The notes under the pieces were generated by a model. The model was not told the origin of the DNA. It did not search any database and saw only the letters and a list, made by a program, of their open reading frames with translations. A stretch of 64,000 nt of DNA from Monilinia fructicola (taxonomy: Eukaryota; Ascomycota; Leotiomycetes; Helotiales; Sclerotiniaceae), in contig VICG01000013.1 of the NCBI GenBank assembly GCA_008692225.1, forward strand, positions 372,001-436,000. The letters are read 5' to 3'. The position numbers and the translations under genes are program-made. The first letter of the stretch is position 1, and each line of letters begins with the position of its first letter. Below are positions 1-10,473 of the stretch, one piece after another.

Positions 1-594
1 TCATCCTCAGGCAAATCCTCCATCCTGGATGCCTTTCTCAACCGCCCCTTCGACCCCCTCTACCGCCCCACCCTCAAACCCCGTGTCGCAGTTAATAGTG
101 TCGAGCTCCCCGGCGGCAAACAATGCTACCTCATACTAGAAGAGCTCGGCGAACTCGAACCAGCCATCCTAGAAAACCAGGCCAAACTCGACGCTTGCGA
201 TCTCCTATGCTACGCCTACGATTCCTCCGACCCCGACTCCTTCAGTCATATCATCAACTTGCATCAAAGATACCCCGCCCTTTCACAACTCCCTTCAATC
301 TGCACTGCTCTCAAAGCCGATCTCGATAAGACAACTCAGAGATGCGAAGAACAACCAGATGAATACGCCCAGCTCATGAACATGAATGCCCCATTACATG
401 TAAGTGTCACGTGGCATAGTATTAGTGAGCTCTTCGTCACATTGGCAGAGGCGGCCACGAACCCAGCAACGGCCTTTCCAAAGAGCGAAGAGGAAGCGCC
501 GGATAGGACGGGCGTGTGGATTGCGGTGGGAGCAACGGCGTGTGCGATGGTGGCCGCGGGTATGATATGGAGGAGGACGTGGTACGTTGGGTAG
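1..594 (+). CDS. GEM1: Mitochondrial Rho GTPase Gem1/Miro, C-terminal part (5' end outside window)
   Basis: The reading frame is open from base 1 to a TAG at 592-594, so the gene starts upstream. Near the start the frame shows a P-loop ([10 protein letters not shown]), the nucleotide-binding motif of the second GTPase domain of Miro proteins. This is followed by ALKADLD, resembling the guanine-specificity loop, and then by a block around [13 protein letters not shown]. The last 35 residues hold one hydrophobic segment ([17 protein letters not shown]) followed by a short basic tail. That is the C-tail anchor that places this family in the outer mitochondrial membrane, where it acts at ER-mitochondria contacts and in mitochondrial inheritance. 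No frameshift is seen in this part. The EF hands and first GTPase domain would lie before the window. It converges on RPN7 downstream. Family assignment is firm; the full gene is not visible. Confidence 0.88.
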   Translation, partial: SSSGKSSILDAFLNRPFDPLYRPTLKPRVAVNSVELPGGKQCYLILEELGELEPAILENQAKLDACDLLCYAYDSSDPDSFSHIINLHQRYPALSQLPSICTALKADLDKTTQRCEEQPDEYAQLMNMNAPLHVSVTWHSISELFVTLAEAATNPATAFPKSEEEAPDRTGVWIAVGATACAMVAAGMIWRRTWYVG

Positions 595-1063
595 GCGTTT
601 GCGTTGGGATCGACGGAACCTTTGAGTTCTGGGATGTGCTGCCGATCAATGTGGCGCAACTCGTCGAATCCCGGATGAAGTTTTGATAGCTAGGCATTGT
701 GTTTACTTTGGGGGAGGTGCATCGCAGGAATGAATGGAATGGAGGAGATCTCAAGGCGTGGGGTATGAGTTAAGATTAGCAAGCCTGCGATGGAACGAAT
801 GATACCCAGTTCAACCTCATTTTACCCGTACCACTCCTCGTTTATTCTGCGGCTGTGTTCGCGAACTTCATGACAGTAACACGCCCACATACCCATTCAT
901 TCATCCGTTCATTCGTTCACTCTATGCCATAGTATGATTATCGTAATCTTACAAAAATGTATGTATTTATGCATGCGTGCAGGCTCATCTTTGGTATCTC
1001 TCATCCTGGCCCTTTCCACCACTCAGCCCCTTACTCCCCATGTCCACCTCGAGGTTGCAACCC
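595..1063. other. Convergent intergenic stretch, no gene seen
   Basis: This is the shared 3' flank of GEM1 (plus) and RPN7 (minus). It contains small runs such as repeats of cattcatt near 890-920 and otherwise nothing I can support. Confidence 0.6.
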
Positions 1064-2664
1064 TTAAGCTCTCTCACTCCCCCTCAGTCTAACGGCCTGT
1101 CCATATTTCTGCAATTTAGTAATCAATTGATCACCTTGCTTAACAACATCGTTGTATTGCTTATTTTTGTCATCGGGTCTGTTGGTTTCGATGATGCCTT
1201 TGCCGGTGACGCGGTCAATGGTACATGGGATCCGGTCTGCCGCGATGAATTTTGCGAGATCACTGGATGGGATGTTAGAACATGGTTGTATTGAACACGA
1301 AAAATGTGGGGGGGATAAATAGGCAGGGACATACCGATCAAGGAAATCAACCGAAACACCAAAATCATTCGCCATGCTCTCAAGACCCACAACCCGATAA
1401 CTTTGAAGGAGTTGCTGGTAGGCTCTCAAACGCATCTCTCTAACGAACCAACCACGGTGCTCATAGAGATAACGATCTTGAGTGAGGAAGCTAACTTCAA
1501 CAGCAGCGAGAGCACCGAAGAATGAGCGATAGCTACCGGTGTAGAGACTTGAAACTAGTTGAGCTAGAGGGGAGAAGTCAAGCGCAGCCTCCGCTTCTGG
1601 GCATCTACACCGGTGCCAAGGGTGGTGAGGTTTACTGCGGTTTTAGCAGCGGAAGGAGTTTCTGAGGGGACATCTTGAATATCCTCATCCGCACCAGGAC
1701 CAGCGGAGATGGCTCCTGACAATGCTAGAAGTTTTATCTTCGCCGTCTCCGAGGATTGCCTTGATTTCTGGGGCGTCGACAACTTTAGACTTGAAGTCGA
1801 CACGCTTGAGCGAAACAGAACCAGCGAGAACAGAATATACGACGAGTGACGAGTATGAGCAGAGTTCGTAACTGGTGAAGGTGGAGAGACTGTCTAAGAG
1901 AAGTGGTGCTGCAATATTGTAGGATCTGACAGTCAAGAGATAGAGTCCGGTATATGCCTTTAATCTGTTTCGACGATCCCAATCTCCACCACTCTCGACT
2001 AATGCCTTTGCGCGGTCGACGTGCTTCTTGACTAATAATTTGTCGCCATAGAACAATCCCATGCGAATGATTGCAAGAACAAGATCAATCTTGGTTCCCA
2101 GAACACCAGTCTTCTCAAATACCTCTTCGTACGCAGCAATCGCTCGGTCCCTAGTAAATTATTGAATCAGTGTCTGATATAAATTCATGTCATCGATTTG
2201 CATACCTTGTCTCCAACGCGAGCCCAGAATTCTGCGCGCTTCCCTCTCGCAGCTTGTACTTCAGTCTCTCCAGCCTTTTCCGCTGCCTCTTCCTCTTCCT
2301 TCTTAAAGCCCTCCAACTCTTCATCGTTTTCCTTTGTTAATTTTTGATATAAAGCTTCATCCCACGGTAGATCGACCTTGGGTATTGAGTTTTTGCTCGC
2401 CACCAAACCAGCGGCACTGGGCTTTCTACCAGCAACACTGCTCGTCGTACTTGAAGATGTAACTCCGGCCTCATTCAGAATGCCTTCTTGTGGGTGTGCC
2501 AGATATCTGTAGAGAGGAGCCATCTTGTGTTCGGTGATTGCATCTTGGAGACTCTTCAAAGATGTTTCTTGGGTAGCTTTGGGGGCGGATGGATTCGTAA
2601 TGGTGAAGATGTGTTGGGCGATAGGTAAGAGGGGATACTTTGCGTATTGAGGATCGGAACCCAT
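1064..2664 (-). CDS. RPN7: 26S proteasome regulatory particle subunit Rpn7 (PCI domain)
   Basis: Start at 2664 (MGSDPQYAKY). Introns are at about 2151-2205 and 1263-1334, both GT-AG. The protein is about 490 residues. The N-terminal helical repeat region includes RAEFWARVGDK and KALVESGGDWDRRNRLKAYT. The C-terminal PCI domain includes YEHRGWFVREMRLRAYQQLL and ends in KLQKYGQAVRLRGSERA. Both match the lid subunit Rpn7/PSMD6, which helps assemble the proteasome lid. The frame is broken three times: one extra base at the 2150 splice boundary (CCC run), one extra base at 1732-1735 (TTTT on the plus strand), and one missing base near 1595. With these allowed for, the exons total 1,473 bases, exactly 491 codons. 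Because Rpn7 is single copy and essential in yeasts, I read these as sequence errors rather than a pseudogene. It shares a divergent promoter with ABD1. Confidence 0.88.
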
Positions 2665-3206
2665 GATGACAGATTTGGTTATAGTGCGAGATTCAGGAGA
2701 GCTATGAAGAGAGTAAACGGATTTTATGAGTGAGATTCGTTTTGTGATAAATAGAAGATGGATTTGGTTGTTGCTATGCGATCCGTATCATATGAAGCTC
2801 TGAGCTACTTTCCATATTCCAGGCACACTAGTGTGACGAGGCTAACCTAGCCTTAAATTTGAGCACCACCAACACACCACCAGCACCTCGTCATTTTCAG
2901 GGCCATGACCACTCCTCACTCACTCACGCTCACGCACTCACCCATCCACCCACCCACGTTTAATCTCAAGCCTCCTTATACAAAGGTCAATAATAATAAG
3001 GAAGGTTACCTAGGTAGGTATCTTTGTTCTTGAGCTTCATAAAGTCCTTCCAAGGTCACTTTACTTCTTTCACGACACACACACACAAAGAACAAAATAC
3101 AACAACACAACCATTTGTAACAATCATATACAATCCAAAATATCCTATTTTACACTTTATAAACCTTCACACAATTTCTGATCCTTTTCAAATTTTAATA
3201 TTCAAG
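2665..3206. promoter_or_regulatory. Divergent promoter region RPN7 / ABD1
   Basis: The 542 bases between two divergent starts contain both promoters. Visible features are CACCCACCC-type runs near 2940-2955, the intergenic motif CCTAGGTAGGTA at 3009-3020, and an A/T-rich leader just before the ABD1 start. No consensus operator is claimed. Confidence 0.5.
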
Positions 3207-4694
3207 ATGTCTGGTGATGATAGTGGCCCGGAGGAGCAACCTCAGCCCTTCAATGCTACAAAGCTTGAAGCCGCAAAGAAAACGCAAAAGATCAAGTTCA
3301 CCTACAAAAGGCGCAAAACGTGTCGCGAGATCACCCTCTCCTTCCGATGTTTATAAGAGTAGAAGATCACCTTCACCAGTCCGAAAACAAAAGCGTCCGG
3401 GTCAGCGAGCACGAATTGGCGACTCGGAGCGCGAAGCCATCCGACAAAAACAAATTGAACGCGAAAAAGAAATCGCCGCTCTCGAAGCTGCTCAAGGAAT
3501 TCACAACGCGGTCAGAGAGCATTACAACGCAGTTCCACAACGAGGCAGAGAATGGCGCAAGACGGATAGTAAGATCAAGGGCTTGAGAAGCTTCAACAAT
3601 TGGGTTAAGAGCACAATCATTCAAAAATTCTCACCAAAATGAAGATTACACACCCGGAGCACAAGAACGTGGATCGCGTGGAGAATACCAGTTTGCCGAA
3701 GGACCAGATCCCAGTCAAGAAAAAGGTCTTTTAGTTCTTGATATTGGCTGTGGCAAGGGTGGTGATTTGGGAAAAATGGCAACAGGCACCGCAGAGAGTA
3801 GATTTATACGTGGGATTGGACCCAGCGGACATCTCTATTGATCAGGCCAAGGAACGATATCGCGAAATGAAAACTCGTGGGGGAGGTCGAGGCGGTCGAG
3901 GCCGAGGTGGATACAACAGACAACCAGCTCGGATATTCCATGGAGAATTCTTCACTCAAGATTGCTTTGGTGAATCAATTGAAAGGATTCCCATTGTTCG
4001 AGAGGTGGGTTTTGATAGTTCCGGAGGACCTGGTAGATTTGGCGGTGGTGGATTTGACGTGGTTAGCATGATGTTTTGCTTACATTACGCATTTGAGAGT
4101 GAGGCCAAGGCTAGAACCATGTTGAAGAATGTCTCGGGCGCCTTGAAGAAAGGTGGCAGACTCATTGGATGTATCCCCAACTCACATGTCATTTCGGATA
4201 AGGTCGAGAAATACCATGCTGGGGTTGCTGCAAAGGCAAAAGCCGCAGAAGCAGGCGATGATGGAAAGGCCGAGGAGAAGATTGAGGACAACGCTGAAGA
4301 TGGAGAAATCGAGGAAGGCGAAGCGGAAGAGACCGCTCATTGGGGAAATGAAGTCTACCAAGTTCGATTTCCAGACCAAACTCCTGCGGACGGTGTCTTC
4401 AAACCACCTTTCGGTTGGAAGTATAACTTTTTCCTGCATGAGGCTGTCGAAGAGGTTCCAGAATATGTTGTACCATGGGAGGCTTTCCGTGCAATTGCGG
4501 AAGATTACAATCTCGAATTGCAGTATCAAAAGCCCTTCAACCAAATCTGGGAAACGGAAAAGGATGATGATGTCTTGGGGCCCCTCAGTGAGCGTATGAA
4601 TGTCAGAGAACGAGGTCGTGGAAAGCTTCTCGTTAGCGATGAGGAAATGGAAGCTGCTAGCTTCTATGTGGGCTTCTGCTTCTATAAGGTTTAA
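3207..4694 (+). CDS. ABD1: mRNA cap guanine-N7 methyltransferase (Abd1 type)
   Basis: This enzyme methylates N7 of the mRNA cap guanosine in the nucleus, using S-adenosylmethionine. I place the start at 3207 (MSGDDSGPEEQ), followed by a basic, Ser-Pro-rich N-terminus (VARSPSPSDVYKSRRSPSP). The catalytic domain then shows NNWVKSTIIQKFSP, the SAM motif LDIGCGKGGDL, GLDPADISIDQAKERY, and VSMMFCLHYAFESE. An RGG-rich insert (RGGGRGGRGRGGYN) sits inside the methyltransferase fold after the SAM motif. A long acidic insert precedes HWGNEVYQVRF. The frame is interrupted by one extra A in each of three runs: 3279-3282, 3636-3639 and 3772-3776. Three insertions restore the original frame and give 494 residues with no intron. 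Identity is secure. The RGG insert is unusual and could aid RNA or Pol II association, but that is inference. Confidence 0.9.
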
Positions 4695-4800
4695 GCTGGT
4701 TATTGGGATAGCATTGGGAATCCGGAGCGTCATTGGGGAAGGGGGTTGGGTGTTTATGGGCGATGGAGGCTTTCATTTGTCTAGGACGCATCATGGGCAT

Positions 4801-4832
4801 GGGATCTGGGATCTGGGATCTGGGATCTGGGA
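4801..4832. repeat. Tandem GGGATCT heptamer
   Basis: Four perfect copies of GGGATCT followed by GGGAT lie about 100 bases after the ABD1 stop, probably in its 3' untranslated region. Confidence 0.85.
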
Positions 4833-5242
4833 TGGAAGAATCATTTATAGACGTGATCTGAGGCGAAAATGGACATTGTGCGATGGTTTGCCAATAGTAG
4901 ATACATATCCAATGAAACTTCATATGCCCTCCTTGAAAATGTCTCTTGCAAAGTATTTGGGCTTGCAGCTTGGTACACGGCCGGATGTATCGCCTCGATG
5001 CGTCACCTAACCTTTCGGCTCTTTCAACTACTGTACTCGTCCTGATCATTATGTACTTGAGTACACGTTTATGAGAGTAGCGAAAATTCAACATCATCTT
5101 TTCCCCAAGTGTGTAAGGGGTAATGGTATTATACTCGATTCACATCCATCGCCATGCGAACAGCTCAATAATACCAGGATCTTCCTAGGAGTCATATCTA
5201 CAGAGCATGTAAGGGATTATCCCCCAAGCAAATAGATAAACA

Positions 5243-5275
5243 AATAAATAAAATAAAATAAAATAAAATAAAACA
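5243..5275. repeat. (AAAAT)n microsatellite
   Basis: AAATA/AAAAT pentamers in tandem over about 33 bases. Confidence 0.85.
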
Positions 5276-5616
5276 AATGCAGATATAAAATACAACACCT
5301 CAAGTATGACCCGACACCCTTCCAACCTTTCCACCACAGATCAAACCGGTGAACCCTAGACCTGAAGCCAATAAAGCGAGCGTTCCTCAATGATTTTACG
5401 GATTACATATTCCTCGTCCATGTAAAAGTTAGACTCGTTACACTCGGAGTACAGGTAATCTTACAGACAGTACTGTCCATATCCAAATTCCCAACGCGCA
5501 CCCGATGTGGAGCAGCAATACTCGTAGATCCATCCACATCCATCTTTCAAAACCTACTTACTAGCATCTTTCTCTATGGCTCTACTTCGCCCTACGGTAC
5601 TTATCAGGGACCGAAC

Positions 5617-5650
5617 AGACAGACAGACAGACAGACTGACTGACTGACCG
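5617..5650. repeat. (AGAC)n / (TGAC)n compound tetranucleotide repeat
   Basis: Five to six AGAC units change directly into TGAC units. Confidence 0.85.
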
Positions 5651-6096
5651 ACTTATTGATGATCCTGACAGCACTCTTTCTTATCAGCACGGTACTCCGT
5701 AGGTAGGTCCACTGGTGGTCAAGCAGAGATTATCGTATTTATTCCGCCTCTGATCGATCGCATCTACGCATCTCAACCCACCTACCTGTTCCACTGTACT
5801 TACCTCCTTCCTTACTGTAATTACTGGAATTACAGACCGATCCGATCCGATACGAAGCCTCGTCTTTTGCTCTTCCGTTCGACGTCTCTTGGTCATCGTT
5901 CTTCTTCTGTCTCTTTCTTTACTTGGGTACGCTTGGGAACTTGAGGATCTGGGCTTGCCTATTGGTGATTTCGTTTGATCGACCGCGAAGAGAGAGAGAG
6001 AGAGGGGGGTATCTATCGATCTATATATAATTGAGAAGATATACTTGTAGAGGTCAGAGGACTTGAGGATAGATACAATACACCACAGGACAATAC

Positions 6097-6160
6097 AAAA
6101 CGCAACGCAACGCAACGCAACGCAATACAATACAATACGATACAATACAACACGACCCGA
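6097..6160. repeat. Pentamer repeats in the ALT1 leader
   Basis: CAACG units (about five) pass into ATACA units immediately before the ALT1 start. A repeat this close to the start is likely transcribed as 5' untranslated sequence. Confidence 0.75.
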
Positions 6161-6171
6161 CCCGATACGAC

Positions 6172-8663
6172 ATGACAATGGCATCTCTCAACGCATCGTT
6201 GAGTGTTGGTGCGAGGAGATGTAGTAGTAGATCATATATCTCTACCGCTATGTCACAATGTCGACTAGCAAGATCTATTACTGCGGGTATGTTTTTTTTT
6301 ATTTTTATTTACTTTTTTATCCTTTATTTTATTATTTTATTATTGTTATTCTTCCTCTTCTTCTTCTTCTTCTTCTTCTATTTCTTCTTCTTCTTCTTTA
6401 TTATTTTTTCTTTATCATTCATCATTCATCATAAATTCTTAACTATTTGTTATGTATATTTATTATCTATTTTTTGTTTCTGATTGATTATTCATTTGTT
6501 TTCTTCATTTTTTCCTTTCAATCCCCCCCAAAAGTTACCAGGGTACAAGTAAGAGATGAGTCCGAAGATCGGCTTGTTATACCAATTGAAGCTCTGACTA
6601 CCATGTCGTCAGTCCCTCAACCCCATGGATTTTGTGGTGGAATGTGGGGTTGAAGGGGAAATCGATCGTACTGCAACTTATATGCATGCATGACATTATC
6701 CGGGGTGGCATTATTAATGATCATGGGATGAAATCTAACCGTTCTCATTGCCTTTCTCTCTTTTTCTCTCCTTTCTCCTTTCTCTCCTTCTCTCTTTTCT
6801 CTCGCGTCTTCAAACAAGATGAATGATATAATGATGTACACTATCTCTCTAATTCTCCTTTTCTTCTGATTCTTCTTCTTTCTCTTCTCCTCCTTCGCCT
6901 CCTCCCCCTTCCCCCCTCCTCCTCCTCCTCCTCCTGCACCTTCTTCTTCCCCTTTTACAAATACCCAATTCAATTTATATCATCCATCGACTTACATCGT
7001 ACAAGTGAATGTAACTTACATACCTAGTACCTACCGACTAGCCACGCTTAAATAAGAAACCAGTCTTCTAACTACCTTTCTTCTGCTCATAGATTCTATT
7101 CATTCCTATCGTTCATTACTACAACTCCAAGCTAGAAATATGTCCACCACTACCTCTCTTCGTAGTTTAAACATCAACAATATCAACCCTCAAGTCAAAG
7201 AAGCCAAATATGCTGTCCGTGGTGCTCTTGCAGTTAAGTCAGAAGAATACAGAGCCAAACTCGCAAAAGGCGATAAGGATCTCCCATTCGATACAGTCAT
7301 AAGTGCCAATATTGGAAACCCGCAACAGTTAGATCAGCAACCTATTACCTTCTTCAGACAAGTCTTGAGTTTGGTTGAATATCCACCATTGTTGGAGAAG
7401 GAAGATGTCTTGTTGAATGGCCTGGGGTATAAGAAGGATGTGATTGAGAGAGCAAAGTGGTTATTGAAGGAAGTTGGTAGTGTGGGTGCTTATAGTGCAA
7501 GTCCTGGTGCCACTGGTATTCAGAATAGTGTGGCCAGATTTATCGAGAGTATGTCTCCCATTATTTCCTGATATACATATAATTGGCATAGCTAACCACT
7601 CTTACAGAACGAGACGGATTTCCTGCAGACCCAAAAGATATTTACCTTTCCGCCGGTGCCTCCGCTGGAGTGAATGCCCTCCTTAGCGTAATCTGCGCCG
7701 GTCCCAAGACTGGTGTTTTGGTTCCTATCCCACAATATCCATTGTACACTGCCTCCCTCTCTCTCCTCGACGCAAGATGTGTCCCATACTACCTCGACGA
7801 AGCCCGCAACTGGGGGTACCGATCTCCAAGCCATAAAAGATTCATACGCGGCCGCCATCAAAGAAGGAACCGATGTCCGCGCAATCGTCATCATTAATCC
7901 TGGTAACCCAACCGGTGCAAGCCTCCCACCCCAGGACATTGAAGAAGTAATCAAATTCGCCGCCGAGAAGAAGCTCGTAGTCATTGCAGATGAGGTATAC
8001 CAGACCAACGTCTTCAAAGGAAAGTTCCACTCCTTCAAGCAAATCCTCCGCCAACTCCAGTCCAAGACGCCCAAAACATACGACAATGTCGAACTCGCCT
8101 CTCTCCACAGTATATCCAAAGGCATGGTTGGCGAATGTGGACATCGCGGAGGTTACTTTGAAATCTGTGGATTCGACCCCGAAGTCGTGGAGCAGATATA
8201 CAAATTCGTCAGCATCGGTCTCTCTGCGCCCCCGTCATCGGACAATGTCTCGTCGAACTCATGGTCAACCCTCCCAAGTCCGGCGAGCCTTCCTACGACC
8301 TCTACAAACACGAATACGACAGCATCTTCTCCGGACTCCAGAAACGCGCCACGGCTCTCTACGAAGCCTTCTCCCAGATGGAGGGTGTCGAATGTCCAGA
8401 GCCACAGGGGGAGCATGTATCTCTTCCCCACCATCAATCTGCCCGCAAAGGCCGTAGAGGCCGCCAAGAAAGAAGGGATGAGTGCAGATGAATACTACTG
8501 TCACAGGCTGTTGGAGGCCACGGGTGTGTGTGTCGTTCCCGGAAGCGGCTTCGGCCAAAGGGAAAACACGCTCCATTTCCGCACGACATTCTTAGCCCCG
8601 GGCACCGAGTGGATCGGCCGAATCACAAAGTTCCACGCGGGATTCATGCAAGAGTTTAGATAA
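6172..8663 (+). CDS. ALT1: Alanine aminotransferase, PLP-dependent, probably mitochondrial
   Basis: This enzyme catalyses alanine + 2-oxoglutarate <-> pyruvate + glutamate. Exon 1 (6172-6286) encodes an Arg/Ser-rich, acid-poor leader typical of a mitochondrial presequence. Exon 2 (7093-7548) and exon 3 (7608-8663) carry the class I/II aminotransferase fold: SANIGNPQQLDQQPITFFRQ, SAGASAGVN, VIINPGNPTG, ADEVYQTNVF, the lysine that would hold PLP in SISKGMVGECGHRGGY, and VVPGSGFGQRENTLHFRTT. The splice phases agree: 6287-7092 is an intron starting after one base of a codon. The frame is broken at 7812-7816 (extra G), near 8225-8240 (one missing or two extra bases) and at 8407-8411 (extra G). Correcting for these gives 541 residues. 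The in-frame ATG at 7140 could give a shorter cytosolic form. Confidence 0.9.
6287..7092 (+). other. 806-bp pyrimidine-rich intron 1 of ALT1
   Basis: The donor GTATGT and acceptor CATAG join exons in phase 1, restoring a codon for Asp. The intron is about ten times longer than others in the window. Its first 200 bases are nearly all T with TTC triplets (6290-6420), and 6750-6960 is again CT-rich (ctctctttttctctcc, then cctcctcctcc). Confidence 0.75.
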
Positions 8664-9181
8664 AGGGACCGAGGTGCACGCGGTGGCGGAGGAAGGCGAA
8701 ATGGGCCGCGCGTGCAATGCGAAGATGATGCACGGCAGACGAACATGCGGAATGTACAGATGGATGCTGAGTCATCTCGGAGCTTCTCCATCTACTGCAA
8801 CACGAGCAGAAGCGTACGAGCAGCGATCAATAGAAGAGCATGCATGGATACTTACATATATAGAAGAGCAAATTCAATATATGATTCATGAATTATCTAC
8901 CTACCTCCCTTTCCCCTTTCCAATTTCTGATTTGGCGATTTGGTGATTTTCTATATATACCCATGTAAATACCTATGTAGACAGGTATGTATGTATACGC
9001 TTATGCATACACCAATATACACACTAATATATACAAAGCCAGGGAAAGAGTATGTTGGGTCTATGTTAGATGTGTGTTTGTATGTATATATATATACAAG
9101 AGAGAGCCAGACGATTACTACTTCCTACCCGTAAACTTACTTACTACTTGCTTACCCACTTACTCACTCCCTCGGATCGTA
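8664..9181. other. ALT1 downstream region, no gene seen
   Basis: This is 3' flank that grades into short AT-rich repeats (tatatac from about 8950). Nothing codes here with any support. Confidence 0.5.
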
Positions 9182-9202
9182 CGTATCGTATCGTATCGTA
9201 TC

Positions 9203-9236
<34 letters not shown>

Positions 9237-10115
9237 GCCTCGGATCACAATGTTCTTTCTATATGGTACGATAGAAGAGGGTCGATGGTGCAAGTGCAAT
9301 GTAAGTGCAAGTGCAATGTAAGTGCAAGTGCAATGTAAGTGTGCAAGTGCAAGTGCAATGTAAGTGCAAGTGCAATGTAAGTGCAAGTGCAATGTAAGTG
9401 CAAGTGCAATGTAAGTGCAAGTGCAAGTGCAAGTTAATACTACAAATGCATGGATGCATGGATGCAAAAGAGGCAAGAGAGGCAAGAGAGGCAAGAGAGG
9501 CAAGGAGGCAAGAGATGCAAAGAGATGCAAGAGAGATAAGAGAGGTATACATATACACATATATATATATATACATATACATACATATATATATATATAT
9601 ATATAAATATATACATATATATACATATATATACATATATACACATATACACATACATACACATATATATATATACATATATATACACATATACATATAT
9701 ACATATATATATACATATATACATATATAATATATACATATATACATATATACATATATACATATATACATATATACATATATACATATATACATATATA
9801 CATATATACATATATACATATATACATATATACATATATACATATATATACACACATATATACACATATATATATACATATATACATATATACATATATA
9901 TACACACATATACACATATATACATACATATATACACATATACATACATACATATACACATATATACACACATACACACACATATACATACATATACACA
10001 CATATACACACATATACACATATATATACTACTACTTTGTACTTCTACTTCTACTTCTACTTCTACTTCTACTTGGGCTTGAGCTTGAGCTTGGGCTTGA
10101 GCTTGAGCTTGCTAC
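9182..10115. repeat. 930-bp compound simple-repeat block
   Basis: Successive blocks are: CGTAT x4 (9182-9200); CTTG x8 (9203-9236); a 17-mer minisatellite built on AAGTGCAAGTGCAATGT (about 9291-9436); GAGGCAAGA units (about 9468-9540); ATATACAT/ATAC repeats (about 9548-10028); TTCTAC units (about 10040-10070); and GGGCTTGAGCTT units (10073-10115). The 9725-9850 part is an almost perfect ATATACAT array and, being self-complementary in AT steps, could form hairpins. Confidence 0.92.
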
Positions 10116-10473
10116 AGATACAAAACGAGGAATGATATTCGCTCTAGACGCCATGCTGTTCTATTCTATTCCATTCCATTCCATGTGCGATGCGATGCGA
10201 TGCGATGCTATACTAAGCGTAATTCAAACCACAAAAACGCCAAACACGCATCACCAACACACATCATCAACACACATCACAAAACGCACCAAATGCTCTC
10301 TCTATTCACATTCTAGCAATCGTAAAGATTGACTTACGAGTCCACTCCTACCCTAGATATACACACACCATCGGAGCGACCAATCTTTTACCCACTCTAC
10401 ATCTCTCTCCCTCTCGCCATCCCCATACCATGACTCCGAATATAAATTCCAACTCCCGCTGGAAACACCATAT

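Larger units (their letters stand above)
4695..6171. other. Intergenic region ABD1-ALT1 with several microsatellites
   Basis: No coding region is supported in these 1.48 kb. They hold four simple-repeat tracts (listed separately) and, next to the ALT1 start, its 5' leader. An ORF that could be read on the minus strand through 5684-6184 is low-complexity translation of the leader repeats. Confidence 0.6.

Noticed and set aside
1064..2664. RPN7, ABD1, ALT1, GDE1 and similar genes as pseudogenes
   Set aside because: Conserved sequence continues across each break, the breaks are one base in short runs, the totals return to whole codons, and no premature stop lies outside the shifts.
5684..6184. 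166-codon ORF on the minus strand
   Set aside because: It reads through the ALT1 leader repeats and gives Cys/Val/Leu strings from CGTTG/TATTG units.
6172..6483. Independent small gene reading through 6287
   Set aside because: After 6286 the frame is poly-Phe/Leu from the pyrimidine-rich intron, and the splice to 7093 gives a sensible presequence and enzyme.
7592..8791. Several ORFs on the minus strand opposite ALT1 exon 3
   Set aside because: They are shadows of the aminotransferase coding strand with no family of their own.
9291..9436. Regular short repeats resembling a CRISPR array
   Set aside because: The unit is a 17-mer with no unique spacers, in a eukaryotic genome; it is a minisatellite.
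9144..10021. Long open frames on the minus strand (up to 291 codons)
   Set aside because: They are translations of ATAC repeats (Tyr-Ile-Cys-Met strings) with no start context, domain or codon bias.
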